Made by a program: the position numbers and the translations under genes. Of a DNA stretch of 53,954 nt, positions 34,236 through 44,123 are shown in pieces. How positions within the stretch are numbered: the stretch's first letter is position 1; every line of letters begins with the position of its first letter. Source of the DNA: Deltaproteobacteria bacterium (GTDB lineage Bacteria; Desulfobacterota; Desulfarculia; JACQYL01); assembly GCA_016208165.1 (NCBI GenBank), contig JACQYL010000048.1:1-53954 (forward strand), in the 5' to 3' direction. The notes beneath the pieces are model-generated. The model saw only the letters and a list, made by a program, of their open reading frames with translations, was not told the origin of the DNA and ran no database searches.

Positions 34236-34965
34236 CTAATCCCCGAGACGGTCCTTCGCTATGATTTTGAACGAATATTTTGAAGGATAAGCATTTGACA
34301 GAATGATTTTCTGATCGCTACTCCGTATCCATTGTCGTATCAAATTCTTGGTCATGTCAGGCATCTTGGCACCGAGGATAACCCTCGTAATGGATCCCTC
34401 AGGCAGATCCAGGAAACTATCCGCGGGTTCGGTGAAAAAGCGCCATTCTTGCTCGTTTTTCCATTCTGTTGATTTGGTGCAGAAAAATAACTTAGAAAAT
34501 TCTACAGGATCTCCCGACTCCACAGCCGCTCTATATTGGCATAGGTTTGGCAGCGAGTCCTGGTAATTCACCTTAAAGGACCTAACTTGGTGCTCTTCAT
34601 CGACAAGGGCTCCATGATCGAATTCGATTATGACGCCTCGATGATTTGAAGCATAGTGTGCCCACATACTAACGCTTTCCTTTGTTTTTGAAACACAAAA
34701 TACTCCCCTCTTGCGACCTGCGTCCTGAACCATTTCTTCAATACGTTCCTCAGCTTCGGAGATCCAAGCTGGGTCTTTATGTCTTTCGATCTCACTCGGT
34801 TAGCTCTGTTGGATTAGGGAACCGAATGCCTGTGGCACAGTCGAAAGGATCATTGAAGTTCAACGGAGATGAGAAATAGACCCGTCTATTAACAATTATA
34901 TCACCAATCTTATCCAATTGATCCGGTAGGTACTTATAGACATACATTCGTTTACGTCCAGTCAT
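34236..34965 (-). pseudogene. DUF2971 family gene broken by one frameshift
   Basis: The first frame starts at 34965 (MTGRKRMYVYKYLPDQLDKI, then VYFSSPLNFNDPFDC) and stops at TGA 34792-34794. The next frame picks up at once with EIERHKDPAWISEAEERIEE and continues as GVFCVSKTKESVSMWAHYA, GVIIEFDH and EWKNEQEWRFF to 34236. Both parts match the two halves of DUF2971, so one extra or missing base near 34793-34798 splits an otherwise whole gene of about 240 codons. It may be a sequencing error. Low GC compared with core genes. It follows the FRG gene by 49 bp. Function unknown; such genes are common in defence and accessory regions. Confidence 0.72.
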
Positions 34966-35014
34966 AATTCAATATTTCAACACCAAGCTCTTCTGTTCAA
35001 TGAATCCGAGCTCT

Positions 35015-35818
35015 TCAATAATTCTCAATTTCTGCGAATAGATTACAGTACTTGGATGCACCATAAAGGTCCGGGAATAGACTAAGGTGATTAATGTTCA
35101 TCCTATTGAGTGCCCGTAGACATTCTTTGCGATCCTTGTCTGGCACTAAAAGCCTCAGAAGGATGTACGTCTCTTCCCCTTGGAACCAACTCTTAACCCA
35201 ATATTCCAAATCAGTATTAATCGGCGTCTTAGTGAATTCTCCGCCTTGAGCGATCAAGCTTTGATTTTCGTTCGACATCGGTTTGATGAACTCGACCCCC
35301 CTACTCGCTGTGAGCCCGACCCATGTTTCTTCCACAGGGTCGAATAGCTCCCTACCCTTCTCTTCCACGAGAGGTTTGTTGAGTGCATAGATGGCTCTAT
35401 GTGAAGTCTGCTTTTCACCAAGCTCAGCGAATGCAAAGAAAGCGGCAACAAAGGGCGATGTGGTCCAGTCCAATAGGGGAGTGGCGAGTCCGTGGTGCTG
35501 GCCTAACGCCCACCATTGGTTTTCTTCAAGCTCAGGAGGATTTGAACCTCTTCTGCCTCGTGAAGCAAATTGGATCCGTTCAAGGTGAGACTGCTTAAAC
35601 GCCGAACTTCTCATGTCTCTATGGTCAAGTTTCTTAAACAGTCGGTCAAAGGTGGATTTCGCCCGCCAATTATCGCATCGCTGCCCCCGCCAAATGCACG
35701 ATCCGTGTTCATGCATCTCTTCATTCAGGTACTCATAAAAGCGCTTCCAAGAACTGAACTGAACCTGCCCAAAACCATCTTCAACCTTAGGCTTGCACCA
35801 CTTGGATTTTCGGCTCAT
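35015..35818 (-). CDS. FRG-domain protein
   Basis: A 267-residue protein. The start at MSRKSKWCKP is preceded by GGAGACGTGGG; a TTG further upstream is less likely. Seen: the namesake motif IWRGQ (42-46), and WWALGQHHGLATPLLDWT then FVAAFFAF, the conserved FRG core. The enzymatic role of FRG domains is not settled. They occur widely in mobile and defence loci. It probably forms an operon with the DUF2971 gene downstream. GC is low (about 46-48 percent by eye), in keeping with transfer. Confidence 0.85.
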   Translation of the reverse strand: MSRKSKWCKPKVEDGFGQVQFSSWKRFYEYLNEEMHEHGSCIWRGQRCDNWRAKSTFDRLFKKLDHRDMRSSAFKQSHLERIQFASRGRRGSNPPELEENQWWALGQHHGLATPLLDWTTSPFVAAFFAFAELGEKQTSHRAIYALNKPLVEEKGRELFDPVEETWVGLTASRGVEFIKPMSNENQSLIAQGGEFTKTPINTDLEYWVKSWFQGEETYILLRLLVPDKDRKECLRALNRMNINHLSLFPDLYGASKYCNLFAEIENY

Positions 35819-35851
35819 CGCCCACGTCTCCACATTGCCGGTTAAAAGCAA

Positions 35852-36177
35852 CCTTTTCTATTGATACCAAATAGATCCCCGCCCTTGCAACCTTGTTCCC
35901 ATTTTGATCTCCTCACCCGGTTGAGCAAATACTGAATATACGGCAATTTTGCACGTATTCTAAAGGCAAGAAAGCGAATATCCTTCCCTTTTGCAAAGAA
36001 TTGAAGGCAGCAAAGCACTGATCAAGTACACTAACCATTCGCAGGCACACTCGCACTGAGAAGCAGATGTGGGTACCCGACCATGGAGAAGTCAGGCGCC
36101 CCCGGAGAACGAGCTCCGATAGACGCAGTGGGTTCTGCATTTAAAGCAAAGGATAGAAACACCCCAGCAGAAGATAA
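35852..36177. other. AT-rich gap
   Basis: No gene seen. The missing 5' part of the next gene fragment would be expected here but no matching sequence was recognised. Confidence 0.5.
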
Positions 36178-36678
36178 GATTCCGCCACCGCGGCGATCCG
36201 TATTGACAAGATTTGCGGCCTCATTCGTGAATCCAATTACAGCATTCATGACCTTTCTCGACTCAAAGCAAAAAAGGTGGATGAATATTACCGCATGAAT
36301 ATGCCTTTCGAGTTGGGGATCGAATACGGTTCTCGATTGTTTGGGTCTGATGCGCTAAAACAAAAGAAATGCCTTATTCTGGAAAAAGAGCGTTTTGAGT
36401 TCATGAAAGCCTTATCAGATTTGTCCGGTGTTGACATAAAAAATCATAACAACGATCCGAAAGAAGTTGTCCGATGCGTTCGAAACTGGTTCTTAGAGAC
36501 CGTCGGTGTTAAGAACATAGCCGGCCCAGCCGTAATCTGGTATCGGTTTACGGATTTCACGTCTGATTTTTTCGATACGAGGAAGAAAGAAGGATTCGCC
36601 GACGACGATCTCAATATGATGCCCGTGCCTGAATATCTCGACTTCATCCGATCCTGGATTTCGGAAATGGGAAGCTGA
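36178..36678 (+). pseudogene. 5'-truncated gene fragment of unknown family
   Basis: The coding frame is open from 36178 (after a TAA) and reads IRIDKICGLIRESNYSIHDL, then NMPFELGIEYGSRLFG, KKCLILEKERFEFMKALSDL, DPKEVVRCVRNWF and MPVPEYLDFIRSWI. This looks like a well-conserved hypothetical family of about 190 residues whose N-terminal third is missing here. A GTG at 36277 could start a 133-residue product. Function unknown. Confidence 0.55.
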
Positions 36679-36889
36679 GACCCCGCACCCGTGGGTGTGG
36701 GTGGAATTGCAACTTAACTTCCCATCCGTCCTGCGTGTAATAGAAGCCTCCAGCCCGAGAAACAGCGCCTCGGTACCCCAAGGCTCACATCGGCGCCGGG
36801 TCACCCCGCGGGACGCGGGGTGACCCGCACTCAAAAAGTTTTGGGAGGGGTTACCCACACTACCTCGAAAACGCTCTTCTAGTCTTCCC

Positions 36890-38419
36890 CTACCCCCTCC
36901 TTCGATCCAGACTCCGGTACTGGATGGCTTCGGACAGGTGCACGGCGGAAATGTGTTCCTCCTGCTGAAGATCCGCGATGGTGCGGGCGATTTTGAGGAT
37001 CCGGGCGTAGCCCCGGGCGGACAGGCCGAGGTGCTCCATGGCCCGTTCGAGGAGGGTGCGGCCTTCGGTATCGAGTTTACAGAAGCGCTGGATGAGCCGG
37101 CTCGTCATTTGGGCGTTGGAGAAGATGGGAACGCCGTTGAACCGTTCGAGCTGGAGCTTGCGGGCCCGCTGGACCCGTTCCTGAATCGTGCTCGACGGGT
37201 CCCCGGCCGTGTCCGCGCTCAGGTCTTTATATTGCACGGCAGGTACGTGCACCTGAATGTCGATGCGGTCGAACAAGGGCCCTGAAATACGGTTGTGATA
37301 CCGGTTGATGGCCTGGGAGCTGCACGTGCACCCGTGCTTGGGGTCCCCCAGATATCCGCAGGGGCAGGGATTCATGGCGGCCACGAGCATGAACCGAGCC
37401 GGATAGGTGATGCTCGAGGAGGCCCGGGCAATGGTGACCACGCCGTCTTCCAAGGGCTGCCGCAATACCTCGAGGACGTTCTTCTTGAATTCCGGCAGTT
37501 CGTCCAGAAACAGGACCCCGTGATGGGCCAAGCTGACCTCCCCCGGCTTGGGGATCACTCCTCCGCCGATGAGGCCGGCGTCGGATATGGTGTGATGGGG
37601 AGAACGGTACGGCCGGATGTTCACCAGGCCCGCCCCCTGGGGCATGAGTCCCATGACGCTGTAGATTTTCGAGCACTCGAGGGATTCGTCGAAGGAAAGC
37701 ACGGGCAACACGGTAGGAATGCGTTTGGCCAGCATGGTCTTGCCCGACCCGGGCGGCCCTACCATAATGACATTATGCCCGCCGGCGGCGGCCACCTCGA
37801 GGGCCCGCTTGGCCTGCTCCTGGCCCTTCACTTCATTGAAGTCCACCATGTGTTCAGGCGGAGCGGGCGCCTCATCGAGGGTTCCTCCTTCCACACGCGG
37901 TATGGCGTCGTTGCCGTTCAGGAACTCGACCACTTGGATCAGGTTTTCAGCCCCGTACACGCCAATGCCCTTCACCACCGCCGCCTCGGGCACGTTTTCC
38001 TTGGGCACCAGGACGCCCTTGAGGCCTCGGGTCCGGGCCTCGATGGCCATGGGGAGCACGCCCCGCACGCTCTTGACCCGTGCGTCCAGCGCCAGTTCGC
38101 CGCTCATGGCGAAATGGTCGAGCATGGCCCCTTTGATCGCGCCCGTGGCGGCCAGAATCCCCACCGCTATGGGCAGATCGAAGCCGGAACCCTCCTTGCG
38201 GCGATCGGCCGGAGCGAGGTTCACGGTGATGCGGTCAACGGGAAAATCGTATCCCGCGTTTTTCACGGCGGCCTTGACCCGGTCCTTGCTCTCCCGGACC
38301 GCGCCCTCGGCCAGGCCTACAGTGGACAAGGAGGGCAGACCGCTGGCAATGTCCACTTCCACTTCAACAATATAGGCGTCGATACCTAAGGTGGCCGAAC
38401 TCAGCACTTTGGACAGCAT
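36890..38419 (-). CDS. comM: ComM/YifB-family Mg-chelatase-like AAA+ helicase
   Basis: A 509-residue protein. Residues about 1-170 are the ribosomal-S5/Lon-protease-like domain of YifB (ASGLPSLSTVGLAEGAVRES, NLAPADRRKEGSGFDLPIAV). The AAA+ core has VGPPGSGKTMLAKRIPTVLP (Walker A, about 221) and GVLFLDELPEF (Walker B), then the Mg-chelatase insert with CPCGYLGDPKHGCTCS. ComM is a hexameric branch-migration helicase acting in natural transformation. The gene is complete. Two partial copies of it lie at 30521-30808 and 34033-34217. Confidence 0.95.
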   Translation of the reverse strand: MLSKVLSSATLGIDAYIVEVEVDIASGLPSLSTVGLAEGAVRESKDRVKAAVKNAGYDFPVDRITVNLAPADRRKEGSGFDLPIAVGILAATGAIKGAMLDHFAMSGELALDARVKSVRGVLPMAIEARTRGLKGVLVPKENVPEAAVVKGIGVYGAENLIQVVEFLNGNDAIPRVEGGTLDEAPAPPEHMVDFNEVKGQEQAKRALEVAAAGGHNVIMVGPPGSGKTMLAKRIPTVLPVLSFDESLECSKIYSVMGLMPQGAGLVNIRPYRSPHHTISDAGLIGGGVIPKPGEVSLAHHGVLFLDELPEFKKNVLEVLRQPLEDGVVTIARASSSITYPARFMLVAAMNPCPCGYLGDPKHGCTCSSQAINRYHNRISGPLFDRIDIQVHVPAVQYKDLSADTAGDPSSTIQERVQRARKLQLERFNGVPIFSNAQMTSRLIQRFCKLDTEGRTLLERAMEHLGLSARGYARILKIARTIADLQQEEHISAVHLSEAIQYRSLDRRRG

Positions 38420-39247
38420 GTGAACTCCCGGTCAAAGGGAACATTCGAAGGAAGTCAGGGTCGATCCTATCATGAGGATGGATGTTGTTGTTGCCCTGAG
38501 GAAAACGTCAACCCGCCGGAGGCGGAGCCCTCAGACTCCTTTCAAATCCTCTGAGCATTTCCGCACCGCCTTCGGCGGAGCGGGTACGTCGCTGAGAACA
38601 TATCGGATTACCCCCAACGTCGCGTGCATCCCGTAATACCTAGCCATGCAATCTAGTATCAGAGCCGCTTTAGTCGCAGTGGCCAAAAAAAGCACTCGAA
38701 ACGTCAGGTAGGCAAGTTCGAGGGAAGCCGATCATAACGGGCGCTCCCGGTTACCGGCTAAACCATCCCTTGTATGGCCTCTTGATATTTAACAAATCGC
38801 GCTTGATCGATCAACCGGAAAGGCGCCGGGGCGGGGCGATCGTTCCCGGAGAATAATCGTGTGGAGACCGCATCCTCCCGCAGGCGAACTCGGTGTTTCG
38901 TTCGTTGCCCCCGTAGCCCTGACCCGGATCATACATCAGTGATTCAGCCCGAGCGGAAATACAGCAGTCTTTACGAGTTAATAAGGAGTTTACCTTATTC
39001 TCGTTTGTCCGAAGCATCAGTAATGTTTTATGCTGAGGTCTGAGGTCGGTTCACGAGCGAAACGGCGATGTTGGTGACTCCCGTGAGCTGAAAAGAAAGA
39101 CAAATGACCGTTCTGTTCCTTTTGACGGCGCCGATCCGCCATTTGGCTGAGTGCAACACCATCGAAGAAATCCCGGTCATTTTGTGATCCCGACATAGAC
39201 CGAACTCAGAGCGAGCAGTTTTCACCTTTTCTGGAAAGGGGGTCTGC
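38420..39247. other. 828-bp gap between divergent genes comM and the Mo-hydroxylase operon
   Basis: No gene supported. It holds a REP-like repeat at 38528-38588 and presumably promoters for both directions, but no convincing -35/-10 pair was picked out. Confidence 0.6.
38528..38588. repeat. REP-like intergenic repeat, copy B
   Basis: CCTCAGACTCCTTTCAAAT followed 18 nt later by CCGCACCGCCTTCGGCGGAG; closely matches copy A at 51600-51660. The hairpin core CCGCCTTCGGCGG is at 38566-38578. Confidence 0.7.
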
Positions 39248-39718
39248 ATGATCTCATTAACAGTGAACGGAAAAAGATATCAGGTAGACGTGAGCCCGGA
39301 TACGCCGCTTCTCTGGGTGATCCGGGAAAGCCTCGGACTTACGGGAACCAAATTCGGTTGCGGGATGGCCCAGTGCGGCGCCTGTACCGTACTTCTGGAT
39401 GGAGAGGCGGTTCGCTCCTGCGTTGCGCCGGTGTCGCGGGCCATCGGCAGAGAGGTGACCACCATCGAGGGTCTCTCGCCCGATCTGAGTCATCCATTGC
39501 AGCAGGCCTGGATTGCCGAAGATGTGCCGCAGTGCGGATACTGCCAATCGGGACAACTGATGAGTGCGGCCGTGCTCTTGCGCGAAAAACCACAGCCTAC
39601 GGATGAAGACATCGATCAGGCGATGGCGGGAAACCTCTGCCGATGTGGCACCTACCCGCGCATCCGAAAGGCGATCCACCGTGCGGCCGGCATGATCGCG
39701 AAGGGAGGCGCCAAATGA
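39248..39718 (+). CDS. [2Fe-2S] small subunit of a molybdenum hydroxylase (isoquinoline oxidoreductase alpha type)
   Basis: A 156-residue xanthine-oxidase-family small subunit with two [2Fe-2S] clusters: the plant-ferredoxin type (C38, C43, C46, C58) and the helical type (C96, C99, C131, C133). It passes electrons from the Mo cofactor of the large subunit to an external acceptor. It overlaps the large-subunit gene by 4 bp. There is no FAD-subunit gene, as in IorAB-type enzymes, so electrons probably go to the cytochrome c encoded third. Confidence 0.95.
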   Translation: MISLTVNGKRYQVDVSPDTPLLWVIRESLGLTGTKFGCGMAQCGACTVLLDGEAVRSCVAPVSRAIGREVTTIEGLSPDLSHPLQQAWIAEDVPQCGYCQSGQLMSAAVLLREKPQPTDEDIDQAMAGNLCRCGTYPRIRKAIHRAAGMIAKGGAK

Positions 39719-41865
39719 ACGCTCTCGCGATGGAGCGCCGGCAATTCCTCCGATTTTCGCTTGCGGCCGCCGGCGGGCTGGTGATCGGATTGTACTTTCC
39801 GGGCAAGAGCGGACCTGCTCATGCGCAAGAGCAGGCCGTCGATTTCATGCCGAACGCCTTTGTGCGGATCGGCGCGGACGAGCGAATCACCGTCATCGTG
39901 AATCACTCGGAGATGGGACAGGGCGTTTATACGTCGCTGCCCATGCTGCTTGCGGAGGAGCTCGATGCGGACTGGAACCGGATCGGCTTTGAACCGGCGC
40001 CGGTCGATCCGGTATACTACCATCCGGTCTTTGGCATGCAAATGACCGGGGGGAGTTCGAGCGTGTGGTCGGGATTCGAGCAATTTCGCATGGCCGGCGC
40101 CGTGGCCCGCGCCATGCTCGTGGCCGCCGCGGCACAACACTGGAGCGTGGATCCCGCAACGCTTCGCACGGAGTCCGGCGCAGTCCTCGACCCCAATAAT
40201 CGAAAGCTATCCTATGGCCGGCTCGCCGAAGCCGCGGCGAAACTAACACCGCCCGCTGAAGCGGCATTGAAAGACCCAAAGGACTTCAAGCTCATCGGCA
40301 AGCCGATGAAACGCCTGGATACCGCGGAAAAGGTGAATGGCCAGGCGGTCTTCGGAATCGACGTCAAGCCGCCTCGAATGTTGACGGCGGTCCTTGCCCG
40401 AGCGCCGATCTTCGGCGCAACGATGAAGAGCTTCGATGATTCCCGCGCAGCCGGTATGCCCGGCGTGCGCAAAATCGTGGCCGTGCCCTCCGGCGTCGCG
40501 GTCATCGCGGACTCCTTCTGGCAGGCCAAGACCGCGCGTGACGCCCTTCGAATCGATTGGGACGAAGGACCGATGCGTTCCTTCAACACCGATCGGATCA
40601 TGCAGCAATTCCGTGAGCATGCGACCACTCCGGGCAAGAGCGTGCGCCGCGAAGGCGACCCCGATGCGGCATTCGCAAAGGCGTCCCAAAAGATCGAGGC
40701 GGTCTACGAGTTTCCGTATCTCTCACACGCCATGATGGAACCGCTGAATTGCGCCGTGGATTTGCGGGCGGACTCTTGCGAGATCTGGACCGGGACCCAG
40801 TTCCAGAGCCTCGACCGCGCGAACGCAGCCAAGGTCGCCGGACTCCCGGATGAAAAGGTCCGGATACACACCACGTTTCTGGGCGGCGGTTTCGGCCGTC
40901 GCGCCAACCCGAACTCGGATTTCGTGGTTGAAGCCGTCCATGTGGCAAAGACAGCGGAGCTGCCCGTCAGGGTGCTCTGGACGCGCGAGGACGATATGCA
41001 GGGCGGCTGGTATCGGCCGATGTTCCTGCACGCGATCGCGGGCAGCCTGGATGCGAACGGCGAACCGGTCAGTTGGAGATCGCGTCTGGTCGGCCAATCC
41101 ATATTTGCGGGAACTCCGTTCGAAAGCATGATCGAGAAGAACGGATACGATCCATCGGCCGTTGAAGGCGTCGAAGATCTTCCCTATGCGATTCCCAACC
41201 TGGCGATCGAGTATCACCAGGCTGAAGTCCATGTTCCGGTTCAGTGGTGGCGATCGGTGGGGCATACTCACACCGGTTTCGCCGTCGAGTGTTTCATCGA
41301 CGAACTCGCCGCCCTCTCGGGCAAGGATCCTTACCGGTTCAGGCACACTTTGCTGCCGGAGCATCCCCGACATCGTCGAGTTCTCGAACTCGCGGCGGAA
41401 AAGGCCGGATGGGATAAGCCCCTGCCCAAGGGACGAGGCCGGGGCATCGCAGTGCATTTATCGTTTAAGAGCTTTAACGCGCAGGTAGCTGAAGTCTCGG
41501 TCACAAAGGGAGAGGTGCGGGTGCATCGGATCGTAAGCGTGGTGGATTGCGGCCGCTACGTGAACCCGGACATCATTGACGCGCAACTGCAGGGCGGCGC
41601 CATATTCGGCGCTTCAGCGGCCCTGTTTCAAGAACTCACCTTCGAGAACGGCCGATTGCAGCAAACGAATTTTCATACGTATCCTCTCCTGCGCATGCAC
41701 GAATGCCCGAACATTGAAACATACATTGTCGAAAGCAACGAGGAGTCGGGCGGCATTGGAGAGCCGGGGGTGCCGTGCACGGCGCCGGCGATCGCCAATG
41801 CGATTTTCGCCGCGACGGGAAAGCGGATCCGCAAACTGCCGATCCGCATGACGGAGGCCATATGA
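39715..41865 (+). CDS. molybdopterin large subunit, IorB type, with Tat signal
   Basis: A 716-residue single-chain IorB-like molybdenum hydroxylase subunit. The start at [10 protein letters not shown] has GGGAGG 6 nt upstream. Twin-arginine signal [19 protein letters not shown], cleaved near AHAQ, so the enzyme works in the periplasm. Seen: [57 protein letters not shown], and near the C-terminus [20 protein letters not shown] with the family's catalytic-Glu block (GEPG). Such enzymes hydroxylate N-heterocycles or oxidise aldehydes. The substrate cannot be inferred. It overlaps both neighbours by 4 bp. Confidence 0.93.
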   Translation: MNALAMERRQFLRFSLAAAGGLVIGLYFPGKSGPAHAQEQAVDFMPNAFVRIGADERITVIVNHSEMGQGVYTSLPMLLAEELDADWNRIGFEPAPVDPVYYHPVFGMQMTGGSSSVWSGFEQFRMAGAVARAMLVAAAAQHWSVDPATLRTESGAVLDPNNRKLSYGRLAEAAAKLTPPAEAALKDPKDFKLIGKPMKRLDTAEKVNGQAVFGIDVKPPRMLTAVLARAPIFGATMKSFDDSRAAGMPGVRKIVAVPSGVAVIADSFWQAKTARDALRIDWDEGPMRSFNTDRIMQQFREHATTPGKSVRREGDPDAAFAKASQKIEAVYEFPYLSHAMMEPLNCAVDLRADSCEIWTGTQFQSLDRANAAKVAGLPDEKVRIHTTFLGGGFGRRANPNSDFVVEAVHVAKTAELPVRVLWTREDDMQGGWYRPMFLHAIAGSLDANGEPVSWRSRLVGQSIFAGTPFESMIEKNGYDPSAVEGVEDLPYAIPNLAIEYHQAEVHVPVQWWRSVGHTHTGFAVECFIDELAALSGKDPYRFRHTLLPEHPRHRRVLELAAEKAGWDKPLPKGRGRGIAVHLSFKSFNAQVAEVSVTKGEVRVHRIVSVVDCGRYVNPDIIDAQLQGGAIFGASAALFQELTFENGRLQQTNFHTYPLLRMHECPNIETYIVESNEESGGIGEPGVPCTAPAIANAIFAATGKRIRKLPIRMTEAI

Positions 41866-42473
41866 ACCATCGATTCAGGTTCCTACCGATCGCAACGGTT
41901 GTGGCTGGTCTGATCCTGACGGGGGCGATTTGCCTCTCGCGCTGGATCAGCGCGGCGGAAGCCCCGGACGGAGACGGAACGTTGTTCGCAGGTTTCGTTT
42001 CCGTACTGCGGGACCCGCGCTGCCTGAACTGTCATTCGGATGGCGACTTCCCCCGTCAGGGAGATGATGGTCACCAGCATACCATGAACATTCGACGTGG
42101 TCCCGACGGAGAGGGAGTGACCGCGCAAAAGTGCGGCGCCTGCCATCAGGAGCACAATCTTGCCGGCGCCCACATGCCGCCCGGAGCCCCGCATTGGAGG
42201 TTGCCGGCGCCGGAGATGCCCATGATTTGGCAGGGTCTGACGGATGCACGGATTTGCCGGTCGATAAAGGACCCGGAAGAAAATGGTGATCGCACCGTCG
42301 AGCAGATCGTCGATCACCTTGCAAACGATAGGTTGGTCCTGTGGGGCTGGAATCCCGGCGAGGGTCGGGATCCGGTTCCGATGCCTCACGACGAGTTCGT
42401 TTCGAAGGTAAAACAGTGGCGCGACGCCGGAGCGCCGTGCCCGGCCGATTCCAGTGAGAAAGTCGAGCGATGA
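41862..42473 (+). CDS. dihaem cytochrome c, electron acceptor of the Mo hydroxylase
   Basis: A 203-residue protein. The start at [10 protein letters not shown] has GGAGG 5 nt upstream and an ATGA overlap. N-terminal signal or anchor helix (10-30), then two haem c sites, CLNCH (54-58) and CGACH (91-95). It is likely periplasmic and takes electrons from the hydroxylase. The sequence after the second haem is rich in Pro and Trp, with no further haem. Confidence 0.88.
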   Translation: MNHRFRFLPIATVVAGLILTGAICLSRWISAAEAPDGDGTLFAGFVSVLRDPRCLNCHSDGDFPRQGDDGHQHTMNIRRGPDGEGVTAQKCGACHQEHNLAGAHMPPGAPHWRLPAPEMPMIWQGLTDARICRSIKDPEENGDRTVEQIVDHLANDRLVLWGWNPGEGRDPVPMPHDEFVSKVKQWRDAGAPCPADSSEKVER

Positions 42474-42611
42474 ACCGAAGCATACGCCCGCAAGAAATTC
42501 CTCCTGGCGACCGCATCGGGCATGCTTCCGGTCAGGGAGGAATCGCCTATGGCTCTGATGGAATTTGAGTAGAGGAGATTCGCAAAATACACATAGCGAA
42601 GCGAGGCGATA

Positions 42612-42642
42612 GGGGGAGCCTCTTCCGGAAAAGGGCTCCCCC
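42612..42642. terminator. hairpin between convergent cytochrome and cyclase genes
   Basis: GGGGGAGCC...GGCTCCCCC arms with a partly paired interior, in the 210-bp gap between convergent genes. It probably ends transcripts from both sides; no clear T-run. Confidence 0.55.
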
Positions 42643-42683
42643 GTCGAGCTTGTTCATTTCATGCGCGTGCCTGCATGTCCGGC

Positions 42684-44120
42684 TCATCGTTCTTTCTCCG
42701 CCAGTACATACTCTATGGTAACCGTATCCTTTGAACCTTGGGCCAGTGTCAGCGACACCGGATCCAGTACTATCCTGGCGGTGATTTTGCCGGATTTTTT
42801 TAAGCCGTCCAGGGGCACTTTCTCCGTATACAGGGTGTACATCTGCTCCAGGATTTTCTTTGGACCTGTGATAACGACCTTATCGGGCGCAACGGTGACC
42901 TTTTCCATATTCAAATCACCGGGAAGCTTGCCTGTCCAATCTACCTGGACAGGCAAGGTTTTGTTACCGTACGCATCCAGAAGGACTTCGATTTCTTCAG
43001 GGTGAATCTCTTTCAGGGCAAGACCCGGCGGGTATTCAATGTCGGCCTCCGTTATTTTAACGATATTCAAGCCTTCCTTGGTCCCCGTCATGTCGATACG
43101 CGCCCGAAGCTGTTCAGGCCGGACGGACTGAATCAACGATCTCGATCCGCTCAGAAAAACACGGAGTTCATTCGTGGAGGTATTCGAGATAGCCACTGCC
43201 GGACTGCGGTTTATGTACTCGATCGGCACGTCGAAGGCCACCGTGGTGTCTCTGCCCCTCGTAAAACTATACCATACCCCCGTGATGATGAAGAAGGACA
43301 GCAGCAGGGCCGTACCCAGCTCGAGGTATTCTTTTCCGGGGTACGTCCGCCGGCCGCGTTTTCCCTCCAGATGATGCATGATCATTTCCTCGAGCTGTTC
43401 TTTCCGGCTGACCGTCGCCATATGGGAATTCTTGGCCACCGTAACGGTTCCCCGCTCCTCGGACACCGCCACCACGAGAGCGTCCTTGGCTTCGCTCAGC
43501 CCCGCCGCGGCCCGATGGCGGGTCCCATAGTAGGAAGGAAAATCCTGTCGCTGTGATAACGGAAGGATGGCCCCGACTTCTTTCACCCGATCGTCCTGAA
43601 TGATCACCGCTCCATCGTGAACCGGACTCTCGGTCCAGAATATGGTCATGAGCATCTCTCTGGACACCTTGCCGTCCCATGGTATTCCGCTGTGTACGAC
43701 ATCATCGATTTCTTCCATGCCGGGGAGCACGATCAGAGCACCGGTATATGTTCGTGAGAGCGCGAACACGGAGTCCGCCATAACGCCGACGGGCGAGCGG
43801 CTTGCTTTTGGGTGCAGTTCCCATAACAGGGCCCTCAGGTCTCTGACCTGCAGCACGGATCGGATCTCATTTCGAAACACCACGATGATGATCAATGCGC
43901 CGACAGCGGTGATGCCCTGAAAGGCCCAACTGGTTACGATCAATCCGAAAGAAAAGGAAATCCTATTCAAGAACCAAAGAAGGGTTATGCCTAGGAGCAC
44001 TCTGAACGCGTTCGTGTCCCGAAACAGGACATAGAACCGGAAGAGAATATAGCTGTTCAATGCTATATCGACAATATCCTGCCATCGAACCGCGGCATAA
44101 GAGGTCGCCAAATCGCCCAT
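42684..44120 (-). CDS. cdaA: CdaA-type diadenylate cyclase fused to YbbR repeats
   Basis: A 478-residue protein. About 20-90: three membrane helices (as in CdaA). About 100-235: the DisA_N cyclase domain with SPVHDGAVII (D169-G-A) and YGTRHRAAAG (R201-H-R), the two c-di-AMP synthase motifs. 267-285: a fourth helix. 295-475: YbbR-type beta repeats (ALKEIHPEEIEVLLDAYG, KVVITGPKKILEQM) facing outside. In Firmicutes the cyclase and its YbbR regulator (CdaR) are separate adjacent genes; here they are one chain, so the sensor is built in. The DUF2914 gene is 3 bp upstream. Confidence 0.93.
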   Translation of the reverse strand: MGDLATSYAAVRWQDIVDIALNSYILFRFYVLFRDTNAFRVLLGITLLWFLNRISFSFGLIVTSWAFQGITAVGALIIIVVFRNEIRSVLQVRDLRALLWELHPKASRSPVGVMADSVFALSRTYTGALIVLPGMEEIDDVVHSGIPWDGKVSREMLMTIFWTESPVHDGAVIIQDDRVKEVGAILPLSQRQDFPSYYGTRHRAAAGLSEAKDALVVAVSEERGTVTVAKNSHMATVSRKEQLEEMIMHHLEGKRGRRTYPGKEYLELGTALLLSFFIITGVWYSFTRGRDTTVAFDVPIEYINRSPAVAISNTSTNELRVFLSGSRSLIQSVRPEQLRARIDMTGTKEGLNIVKITEADIEYPPGLALKEIHPEEIEVLLDAYGNKTLPVQVDWTGKLPGDLNMEKVTVAPDKVVITGPKKILEQMYTLYTEKVPLDGLKKSGKITARIVLDPVSLTLAQGSKDTVTIEYVLAEKER

Positions 44121-44123
44121 AAC

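Noticed and set aside
39028-39249. 73-codon minus frame ending GVTNIAVSLVNRPQTSA
   Set aside because: No start signal and no recognised family; possibly a trace of an old repeat but not supportable as a gene.
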